Below are positions 1-5,266 of a stretch of 8,177 nucleotides of DNA, in pieces. The stretch is from Candidatus Portnoybacteria bacterium CG_4_10_14_0_2_um_filter_44_20. Its GTDB lineage: Bacteria; Patescibacteriota; Minisyncoccia; Portnoybacterales; GCA-002795985. Under the pieces are notes generated by a model. That model made no database searches. It was not told the origin of the DNA and worked only from the letters and a program-made list of their open reading frames with translations. The DNA lies in assembly GCA_002792395.1 (NCBI GenBank), contig PFOG01000054.1:1-8177 (forward strand), in the 5' to 3' direction. Numbering within the stretch: position 1 is the stretch's first letter; the number at the start of each line of letters is the position of its first letter. The position numbers and the translations under genes are program-made.

Positions 1-1
1 A

Positions 2-91
2 AAATTTGCCAGAGCCAGCGGTCGGAATCGAACCGACGGCCTGACGCTTACGAAGCGCCTGCTCTACCGACTGAACTACGCGGGCAAATTT
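2..91. repeat. Inverted repeat enclosing the tRNA gene
   Basis: The nine bases aaatttgcc at 2-10 are the exact reverse complement of ggcaaattt at 83-91, so the tRNA is enclosed by a perfect 9-bp inverted repeat. The inner GCC of the leader-side arm is also the first three bases of the tRNA acceptor stem. The long helix therefore competes with the cloverleaf instead of simply extending it. On the minus strand the distal arm ends in TTTT, so it could also act as a terminator arm or a processing signal. Function is inferred. Confidence 0.6.
13..85 (-). tRNA. tRNA-Thr (anticodon CGT)
   Basis: A full cloverleaf folds on the minus strand: a 7-bp acceptor stem (one C4-U69 mismatch), a four-base-pair D stem with loop AGTCGGTA, an anticodon stem GGCGC/GCGTC around loop TTCGTAA, a five-base variable loop, and a T arm GTCGG-TTCGATT-CCGAC. 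The anticodon CGT reads ACG, so it accepts threonine. The G1-C72 and C2-G71 pairs agree with known threonine identity elements. The discriminator base is T. No CCA follows it (the next bases are CTGGC), so CCA must be added after transcription. The length is 73 nt. The gene lies 234 bp downstream of the permease gene on the same strand. The C4-U69 mismatch is the only irregularity. Confidence 0.95.
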
Positions 92-135
92 GGGAGGGCA
101 AGTTGAGCTATGGAGACAAAGGTGGGAGGGCGAGC

Positions 136-172
136 GTGAGCGTCCCGCTCACAATAACGAGCAGAGTGCTCG
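136..172. repeat. Two adjacent perfect short palindromes
   Basis: The first is gtgagcg-tcc-cgctcac (136-152), a 7-bp stem with a 3-nt spacer. The second is cgagca-gag-tgctcg (158-172), a 6-bp stem with a 3-nt spacer. They sit in the 234-bp gap between the permease gene and the tRNA gene. The second has the same CGAG-N7-CTCG geometry as the paired palindromes at 4088-4134 and 5213-5263. Neither is followed by a clear T run on the minus strand, so simple termination is not supported. Confidence 0.6.
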
Positions 173-233
173 ATATATCAGCCCTGCTGTTATAAAAATC
201 TAAGTAAATGCTAAATAACAACTTGGATTATTG

Positions 234-312
234 AATTAGAAATTTTATTAGGTGAATTACCACCCTTCGGGTGGTCGCCCGTAGGGTGAGACAATTAGAA
301 ATTAAGTGAATT
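234..312. repeat. Direct repeats flanking a hairpin
   Basis: The 11-mer aattagaaatt occurs at 234-244 and 293-303. In both copies it is followed within a few bases by a gtgaatt motif (ttattaggtgaatt after the first copy, aagtgaatt after the second). The two copies bracket the hairpin at 259-288. This layout would fit a small insertion flanked by duplicated sequence, or local duplication. The rest of the 86-319 gap shows no open frame I would support. Confidence 0.5.
259..288 (-). terminator. Possible terminator hairpin after the permease gene
   Basis: The stem accaccc (259-265) pairs with gggtggt (269-275) around a TTC loop. An alternative, mutually exclusive stem pairs caccct (261-266) with agggtg (283-288) and cggg (268-271) with cccg (278-281), leaving one T-T mismatch. 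The element begins about 30 bases beyond the permease stop codon, where a terminator would be expected. On the minus strand it is followed by an AT-rich stretch (AATTCACCTAATAAAATTTC) but not by a strict T run, so it is a weak candidate. Confidence 0.4.
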
Positions 313-319
313 TTTTAAT

Positions 320-1549
320 TTACTCATATCTCAATGCCTCAATGGGATTAAGCGATGCCGCTCTTCGGGCCGGATAGTAGCCGAAAATGATCCCAATGGC
401 AGCCGATACGCCGAAAGCCAAAAAAACTGACCATGGCGCGACCACAGTCGTCATGCCGCCAAAATAGGCCACGGCGTAGGATAGAATCCACCCCAAAAGT
501 ATTCCCGCGATTCCTCCGATAAAAGTGAGCATCACTGATTCGGTCAGGAATTGAAGGCTGATATCTTTTTTCTTGGCGCCGATAGCTTTGCGGAGGCCGA
601 TTTCCCGAGTCCTCTCAGTAACCGTCGTCAACATCATGTTCATTATGCCAATGCCGCCCACGATCAACGATATACCAGCTATCGCGGCAAGCAATATCGT
701 AAGAGTATTACTCACTGAAGAAACACTCGAGATGATGTCCGCCTGATTCATAATGCTGAAGTCGGCAAGCGTCGGGTCGGAAATATTATGGCGAGTTAAC
801 AGCAGAGAAGTAATCTGCTCCTGCGCCGCCGTCATTGATTCCTGGTCAGCCACCTCTATGTATATAGTTGACAAATAATTACTGCCGGCCAAAAAACGCT
901 GGGCCGTCGTTAACGGGATAAAAATTTTGTCGTCCTGATTACTAAAACCGCTTCCTCTCTTCGCTTCTACTACCCCCACTACCCTAAATTCAATCTTGTT
1001 TATTTTGATAACGCTGCCGATAACGGTGCTGGTGGCAATACCCGGAAAAAGGTCGCTCATCGTTGTCGGCCCCAAAACTGCCACTTTGGAAAGACTTCTT
1101 GTGTTTTGTTCTGAGATAAACGAGCCGTCAGTAACGCTAATATTGCGCACACCCGCGTACGCGGCAGTTACTCCAACAATCGAAGTGTTGGTGTTCGTTC
1201 CTTTTGCCGTAACCTGATAACGGCTAGAAAGCTCAGGCGCCACCGCTTCAACAAGAGCGACTTCCTCCTGAATCGCGTCAGCATCCTCCTGTTTGAGAGT
1301 TTGCGCCGAGCCGCGGCCGGCGCTGATCTGCGTTCCGACGCCGCGCTGAAAACTGGGCGATACCATAAGCAGATTTGAACCAAGCGACTGGATACTTGAT
1401 TTGATGGAAGCCGTTGAGCCTTGGCCAACGGAAATCATGGCGATAACCGAACCAATGCCGATTATAATGCCAAGAATGGTAAGACCCGAGCGCGCTTTGT
1501 TCGCAAGCAAAGCAAAATATGTTTCCTCTAATAAATCGGAGGTGAGCAT
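320..1549 (-). CDS. MacB-type ABC transporter permease
   Basis: This is a 409-residue inner-membrane permease of the MacB/FtsX family, the membrane partner of the ATPase and adaptor encoded just upstream. The sequence shows an N-terminal transmembrane helix (about residues 22-43, ILGIIIGIGSVIAMISV). A periplasmic MacB_PCD-type domain follows (about 45-280). Three C-terminal helices lie at about 284-308, 337-362 and 370-391. Conserved hallmarks are the cytoplasmic loop TERTREIGLRKAIGAKKKDI (311-330) and the C-terminal GYYPARRAASLNPIEALRYE (390-409). Family members couple ATP hydrolysis in the cytoplasm to export of substrates across the envelope without a channel of their own; the substrate here is unknown. 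The start ATG lies 7 bases after the restored stop of the ATPase gene, so the two are translationally close. AAGAG about 9-13 bases upstream is the only ribosome-binding candidate. The gene is intact and ends with TAA. Confidence 0.95.
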   Translation of the reverse strand: MLTSDLLEETYFALLANKARSGLTILGIIIGIGSVIAMISVGQGSTASIKSSIQSLGSNLLMVSPSFQRGVGTQISAGRGSAQTLKQEDADAIQEEVALVEAVAPELSSRYQVTAKGTNTNTSIVGVTAAYAGVRNISVTDGSFISEQNTRSLSKVAVLGPTTMSDLFPGIATSTVIGSVIKINKIEFRVVGVVEAKRGSGFSNQDDKIFIPLTTAQRFLAGSNYLSTIYIEVADQESMTAAQEQITSLLLTRHNISDPTLADFSIMNQADIISSVSSVSNTLTILLAAIAGISLIVGGIGIMNMMLTTVTERTREIGLRKAIGAKKKDISLQFLTESVMLTFIGGIAGILLGWILSYAVAYFGGMTTVVAPWSVFLAFGVSAAIGIIFGYYPARRAASLNPIEALRYE

Positions 1550-1556
1550 GAATTTA

Positions 1557-2272
1557 TCACTCTTTTATCTGGTAGGCTATCCGAGAATCATCATTTAGAG
1601 TATCTTCAATAATTTCTCCGTCTTTGAAAGCGATTACTCGCTTAGCATGATCGGCAATATACTTTTCGTGGGTGATTAAAACGATAGGATAGTCCGGCCC
1701 TTTTTATTTAAATTTTGGAAAGTTTCCAGGACAACTTCGCCCGTCTTGCTGTCCAAATTGCCGGTCGGCTCATCGGCTAAAATCAAGGCTGGGTTGCTAA
1801 CAAGCGCCCGGGCAATCGCCACCCTCTGCATCTGGCCACCCGAAAGCTGGTTCGACAAATGATAAAAATGAGATTCATCCAAACCGGCGTCTTTAAGCGC
1901 AGCTGTCGCCCGCGCTACCCGCTCCTCTCTTGGAACGCCGGCATAGATAAAAGGCATCATTATATTGCGCAAAACCGTCGCCCGAGGCAAAAGATTAAAC
2001 GATTGAAAAACAAAGCCGATTTTGTTTTTTCTGATATCAGCCAATTTATCATCGGACAGCTTGGAAACGTCGTACCCATCCAATAAATACTTGCCGCTGG
2101 TAGGCGTATCAAGCGCTCCCAAAATATGCATCAGGGTTGACTTGCCGGAACCGGACGGCCCGATAATCGCCACAAATTCCCCATCTTTTATCGTAAACGA
2201 AACTCCTTTAAGCGCCGGGGTCTCCCCTGCCTCGGTTTTGTATATCTTAGTGATGTTTTGACATTCAATCAT
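1557..2272 (-). pseudogene. MacB/LolD-type ABC ATPase, frameshifted near the 3' end
   Basis: This is the ATP-hydrolysing subunit of the MacAB-like transporter. Residues 1-195 carry Walker A GPSGSGKST (38-46), Q-loop Gln90, signature LSGGQ (143-147), Walker B LILADE (163-168) and the D-loop region NLDS (172-175). After GRTI the frame ends in LSF and TAA, giving 198 residues. Another frame then reads [17 protein letters not shown] and continues to a TGA at 1557-1559. The cause is a 5-bp tandem duplication (gataggatag on the plus strand, 1683-1692). Removing one copy restores GRTIVLITHE and a 236-residue protein of normal family length. As read, the H-loop histidine (composite residue 200) and the C-terminal helix are lost, so the product should not hydrolyse ATP normally. 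The start ATG lies 2 bases after the adaptor stop codon, a coupled arrangement. It could be a true pseudogene, a recoded gene or a sequence error. Confidence 0.88.
1683..1692. repeat. 5-bp tandem duplication causing the ATPase frameshift
   Basis: The plus strand reads gatag twice in direct succession (CTATC-CTATC on the coding strand). A single copy gives codons ACT ATC GTT TTA ATC ACC CAC, which encode the universal TIVLITH block before the H-loop. Two copies shift the frame by +2 and bring in TAA three codons later. Short tandem duplications of this kind are typical of replication slippage. Confidence 0.85.
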
Positions 2273-2274
2273 TT

Positions 2275-4077
2275 TTATTGAGGTCGGCCGCCTCCGCCAT
2301 TCATCATTTGCATTATCCCCCCATTACTTGAACTTGATGTGGTGGTTTTTGTGGCGCTTGTATTAGTCGACGCGCTAGTTTGCGTTACCACCCGGTCGCC
2401 CTCTTTAGCTCCGCTGGTAATTTCCGTTAACGAATCATCAGTCAAACCGACCTGAACCGCCACCTGGCGCGGCGGCGTTAGCGAAGTAATGCCGCTCATT
2501 TTGTTTTCCTGGTCAGCGGAAATATTATCCAGTATTTCAACATAATAAGAATCACCCGACGATTTAATCGCCGCGTTGGAAACCGTTAAAACATCCGTTT
2601 TAGCTTTGGTAATGATCGCGGCCGTAACGCTCATTGACGGCTTCACGCGCTCATCTTGGGTATCAAAACCAATTTTAACCGTATAAGAAACTACTCCTTG
2701 GCTGACGGTTCCGATACTGTCAATCTCCGCCACTTCGCCGCTGATGCTCAAATCGGGAATCGCGTCGAAAATAAGCGTCGCCTTTTGCCCAACTTTAACT
2801 TGGGCAACGTCAACCTCGTTCAAAGAAACTTCAGCGATCTTTTTCTCGGTAAGAAGCGTCGCCAGAGCGGTACCCGAAGAAACTGAATCGCCCCTTTTCG
2901 CGTCAACATTGGTAATAGTCCCGTCGAAAGGGGCGCGAATATAGTAATTCGCCAATTTCTCCTTGGCATCCGTTAAAGCATCTTTTTTCTGCTGAATAGT
3001 AAGCTGTGCCGATCGGACATCAAGCGCGTCCGGAGGCTCCTTGAGATTAGCCAGAGATCCTGTTTTTTCGGCAATAGTACGGTTGGCAGCAGTAATGGTG
3101 TTTTTGTCAGACTGAATGGTATTTATAAGAGAAAGCAGGCTTGAGAGATGGCCATTGACGGTTCCCAGATAAGAATTCAGGCTCGCCTGTTGCGACGTAA
3201 CGGTCGAAGAAACAGAATTGCCGCTTTGCGTCATCAAATCCTGAAAGAAATCAATGAAATTTTTTCCGGCATTGATGGAGTCGGAAATACTTTTAGTCGT
3301 ATCATAGGTCTGGGAAAGGATGCTTTCGATAGTCGCCTCGTCGGAATTGCGCGTTACGATTTTGTAATCATCGAAATTCTTGTCCTAGCTCTCACGCGCA
3401 ATGTCATAAGCGCCGTTAACACCATCGCGATATTGCCAGACTTTTGGGTCGGCCTTGCTAACCTTATAAGCCTCGTTGGCATACCACTCGACATTTTGCT
3501 GGTTGCGGTCAAAAGTTTTAGCATAAAGAAGGTTATCCAGCCCCGACATCACTCCCGGTAGATCAATAAAGGCATTGGACACCGCGTTAAACGCGTCGTC
3601 GTAGGCTTTTTCCAAACTGTTCTCGGCGCTTTGTTTTGATTCCTGGGCCTGGATCAAAGAATTTTCCGACTGCAGAATAGAAAGCTCGTCGGCCGGCTGA
3701 TTCAGCTTATCAAGAGCAAGCTGGGCGCTCTCCAGGCTTGTTTGGGCGTCGCGCACCGTCTTTTGAGCGTCTTTGGTGTCGAGTTGCGCCAAAAGCGCTC
3801 CGCTTTTCACCGCCTGGCTGTTTTTCATATTAAAAACCGCGATATCGCCCGATACTTTTGGTTTAATATCCACCTGATTAGAAGCGGAAACCTGGCCGGT
3901 CCCGGAAACAGAAACCACCACAGTTCCCTTTTGAACCGTGGCCAGCGTGTAAGTGGTTACCGCGGTTGTGCTGCTGAAAAAATACTTGTAACCATAATAT
4001 CCGCCACCTGCTAAAACTAACAAGATTACAAACGATAAAAACTTTCTTTCCCAGATTTTTTTGATGAAGCTAGACAT
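2275..4077 (-). pseudogene. MacA/HlyD-type periplasmic adaptor, interrupted by in-frame TAG
   Basis: This is an adaptor (membrane fusion) subunit of the MacAB-like exporter. From ATG 4077 it has a membrane anchor (about 13-30), a first lipoyl half (about 50-100: VSGTGQVSASNQVDIKPKVS), and a very long helical hairpin (about 103-375). The second lipoyl half follows with the hallmark RAPFDG (381-386). A beta-barrel (about 410-490), a membrane-proximal domain (to about 566) and a Ser/Thr/Gly-rich tail complete it. Codon 231 (3385-3387) is TAG. The same frame stays open beyond it (DKNFDDYKIVTRNSDEATI...) to TAA at 2275, so a single substitution splits a 600-codon gene into a 230-residue fragment and a potential restart at Met281 (3237). 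In relatives I would expect Tyr here (ARxxYDKNF); that is from memory. The upstream GTG at 4089 is an alternative start but lies against the palindrome. No clear Shine-Dalgarno is seen. Without the second lipoyl half and barrel the fragment cannot form a working adaptor. Confidence 0.85.
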
Positions 4078-4087
4078 AATAAATATC

Positions 4088-4134
4088 ACGAGAACGGTTC
4101 TCGTAAAATTACGATTTTACGAGAACCGTTCTCA
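4088..4134. promoter_or_regulatory. Perfect 20-bp inverted repeat made of two palindromes, upstream of the adaptor
   Basis: The arms 4090-4109 and 4114-4133 are perfectly complementary around a TACG loop. Each arm contains its own palindrome: acgagaac-g-gttctcgt (4088-4104) and gagaac-c-gttctc (4121-4133). Their centres are 31 bp apart, about three helical turns. The element lies in the 82-bp gap between the DUF5666-like gene and the adaptor gene, ending about 12 bases before the adaptor ATG. No T run follows on the minus strand. It could be a tandem operator, a translation-control hairpin or a dispersed repeat. Sequence is directly seen; function is inferred. Confidence 0.65.
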
Positions 4135-4159
4135 AAAGATTAGAGCGAAGCAGGTGGAA

Positions 4160-4651
4160 TTAGAACACCCGAATGAGCTTAGCCTCGACTTGGCCTTGGC
4201 TGTTAGGAGAGCCTATAACGGTTATTTGGTCATCGAGTTTAAGGTCGCTGATTTTCAAGACGCCCAGCGGACTACGAATTTCGGTCTGGATAGAGACAAA
4301 AACCGCCGTTTCGACGCCGTTTTTGCCGTTGATAGTCAATGTCGAACCATCAATTTTAATAATTGGTCCAAAGATGCCATGACCGCCCACAAAATCTTCG
4401 GGGGGGGGAAGCGGACGGCGGCGCCAGTCGCCCATAAAGCCGCCGCGCGGACCGCCAAAATTCTGGTGATAATTTTCCGCCCAACGATAAGAAAACTTGG
4501 CCTTCATTTGCCCGACGAAAACTCCGGCGCCGAATACTAAAACCATGGCCGAAAAGACAACGACTATCTTGATAATTTTTTTGAGCAAGTCGTGGTCGAT
4601 TTTTAAATTAAAATCTATTTTTTTGTGTTCGCTATGATTATTCTCAGTCAT
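4160..4651 (-). CDS. Membrane-anchored DUF5666-like protein
   Basis: The gene encodes a 163-residue protein of unknown biochemical role. Residues 1-25 are charged and cytoplasmic (MTENNHSEHKKIDF), followed by one transmembrane helix (about 26-47, IIKIVVVFSAMVLVFGAGVF). A Gly/Arg/Pro-rich linker spans 60-92 and includes RRRPLPPPED. The C-terminal half (92-163) has the short beta-strand pattern of DUF5666: GPIIKIDGSTLTING, then VSIQTEI, LKISDLKLDDQITVIGS, and a closing VEAKLIRVF. The protein should sit in the membrane with the small beta-barrel outside. It lies between the putative anti-sigma gene (39 bp upstream) and the adaptor (82 bp downstream), which suggests a role in envelope sensing or efflux assembly; this is inference. 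Its coding strand holds nine consecutive C at 4400-4408 (Pro82-84), and any length change there would remove the beta domain. No good Shine-Dalgarno precedes ATG 4651. Confidence 0.82.
   Translation of the reverse strand: MTENNHSEHKKIDFNLKIDHDLLKKIIKIVVVFSAMVLVFGAGVFVGQMKAKFSYRWAENYHQNFGGPRGGFMGDWRRRPLPPPEDFVGGHGIFGPIIKIDGSTLTINGKNGVETAVFVSIQTEIRSPLGVLKISDLKLDDQITVIGSPNSQGQVEAKLIRVF
4400..4408. repeat. Homopolymer run (C9 on coding strand) inside a gene
   Basis: Nine consecutive G on the plus strand encode the three prolines 82-84 of the DUF5666-like protein as CCC CCC CCC. Runs of this length are prone to slippage during replication and are also a known source of sequencing error. The frame is open at the length shown. 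Confidence 0.8.
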
Positions 4652-4664
4652 TTATTTAGATAAT

Positions 4665-4719
4665 GCCGGCTAAGATATTGCTGCTTCCCGTTAGGGCACG
4701 CAGCAAATATCCCAGCGGC
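4665..4719 (-). promoter_or_regulatory. Stem-loop across a stop codon, before the DUF5666-like gene
   Basis: The pairs are gccg (4665-4668) with cggc (4716-4719), gatatt (4674-4679) with aatatc (4706-4711), and gctgc (4680-4684) with gcagc (4700-4704), leaving one bulged A and one asymmetric internal loop. The loop contains the TAA of the upstream gene (4691-4693). The structure occupies most of the 39-bp gap and stops about 14 bases before the next start codon. With no T run it is better read as a possible translational-coupling or mRNA-stability element than a terminator. Confidence 0.4.
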
Positions 4720-5101
4720 AAATTTTTTTATGCAAAAATAATCTGACAGTAAAAAGTGAAACGGCAAAACTGGCGGCAAAAACAGCCATGGCGATGATCG
4801 GTAAGGCCTCCAGGATCGCCAAAGAAAAATCCTGCCAGAGCGCCAAGAAAAGGCCCAAATTGCCTATCGCCGCGGAAAAATAATAGAAAATACCCGAGCT
4901 CTTTATTTGGCCGATCAAAAACAGCAAAGAAAAAGGAGTTGAAACCAACGAAACAACCAAAAGGGCGGAAAAACCGAAAAGCAGCTTTCTTGCCTGCCGC
5001 CGTCCTTGCTCACGCTCAATCGCCCGAATGATCCGGTCAAAAAGCCCGGCTGGCGGTTCAAGTTGAAATTTCTGATGATTGCCGTTCATGTAACTTGTCA
5101 T
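4691..5101 (-). CDS. Small membrane protein, putative anti-sigma factor
   Basis: The gene encodes a 136-residue protein I cannot place in a named family. The N-terminal cytoplasmic part (1-40) contains PPAGLFDRIIRAIEREQGRR, a Pro-Pro-x-Gly-Leu-(F/Y) helix start that resembles the N-termini of some anti-sigma proteins. No zinc-binding His-x3-Cys-x2-Cys motif is present. Hydrophobic segments follow at about 41-64, 72-90 and 94-124, so two or three membrane passes are likely. The C-terminus ends with KKICRWDICCVP. Its position directly behind an ECF sigma factor gene is the main reason to suggest anti-sigma function. Two starts are possible: ATG 5101 lies inside the arm of a large inverted repeat, and ATG 5089 (Met5, MNGNHQ) lies just outside. 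Neither has a convincing Shine-Dalgarno. The second start gives 132 residues and may be the ancestral one. The gene is otherwise intact. Confidence 0.75.
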   Translation of the reverse strand: MTSYMNGNHQKFQLEPPAGLFDRIIRAIEREQGRRQARKLLFGFSALLVVSLVSTPFSLLFLIGQIKSSGIFYYFSAAIGNLGLFLALWQDFSLAILEALPIIAMAVFAASFAVSLFTVRLFLHKKICRWDICCVP

Positions 5102-5137
5102 TCCCGCGCCACACCTACGGGTGGCGTGGGAATGACA
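5096..5137. repeat. 17-bp-arm inverted repeat of ATTCCC...GGGAAT type
   Basis: The arm tgtcattcccgcgccac (5096-5112) pairs with gtggcgtgggaatgaca (5121-5137) around the 8-nt loop acctacgg. The only non-Watson-Crick pair is one G-T. The outer part resembles dispersed repeats with ATTCCC...GGGAAT ends, such as dRS3 of Neisseria, and many similar palindromes in other bacteria. It overlaps the first candidate start codon of the putative anti-sigma gene and forms its immediate 5' leader, so it could mask ribosome access in the mRNA. Whether it is dispersed in this genome cannot be seen from one copy. Confidence 0.7.
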
Positions 5138-5173
5138 GAAAAAAACGCAACTTCCCTATATATTAATACGAAA

Positions 5174-5199
5174 AAGAAGCGCCTTTTGGTGCGCTTCTT
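5174..5199 (-). terminator. Hairpin terminator between sigma and anti-sigma genes
   Basis: The arms aagaagcgc (5174-5182) and gcgcttctt (5191-5199) are perfectly complementary around an 8-nt loop. On the minus strand the descending arm runs into TTTTT (TTCTTTTTCG), the classical form of an intrinsic terminator. It lies about 70 bases beyond the sigma-factor stop and directly before the leader of the small membrane gene. The downstream genes therefore probably have their own promoter or depend on read-through. The AT-rich stretch at 5156-5170 could hold a -10 element, but no convincing -35 partner is visible. Confidence 0.75.
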
Positions 5200-5212
5200 A
5201 CTTGTCTAAAAT

Positions 5213-5263
5213 CGTCCGAGATCGTATCTCGCACTCCAATAGTCCGAGATACGATCTCGGACG
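5213..5263 (-). terminator. 19-bp inverted repeat of two palindromes after the sigma gene
   Basis: The arms 5213-5231 and 5245-5263 are perfectly complementary around a 13-nt loop. Inside are two palindromic units that are also near-identical direct repeats: cgagat-cgt-atctcg (5217-5231) and gtccgagat-acg-atctcggac (5242-5262), 28 bp centre to centre. On the minus strand the stem is followed by ATTTTAGA, so it may act as a first terminator 3 bases beyond the sigma-factor stop. The CGAGAW-N3-WTCTCG unit is shared with 4088-4134, so it may instead, or also, be a protein-binding site. Confidence 0.6.
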
Positions 5264-5266
5264 GAA

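Noticed and set aside
996..1217. Open frame on the plus strand opposite the permease
   Set aside because: It is a shadow of the permease gene, without ribosome-binding site or recognisable protein features.
1676..2272. Short ATPase as a naturally complete 198-residue protein
   Set aside because: It ends exactly before the conserved VLITHE block, which follows in another frame with the rest of the family C-terminus.
3148..3561. 137-codon plus-strand open frame opposite the adaptor interruption
   Set aside because: It lies antisense to continuous adaptor coding sequence and its translation has no domain-like character. The minus-strand frame continues across the TAG with conserved sequence.
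4061..4540. 159-codon plus-strand open frame opposite the DUF5666-like gene
   Set aside because: It begins in the palindrome and adaptor start region and runs antisense to a gene with a clear membrane anchor and beta-domain.
4088..5263. CRISPR-like array of short palindromic repeats
   Set aside because: Only two units occur per site, spacing is short and the repeats are not identical; there is no series of regular unique spacers and no cas gene.
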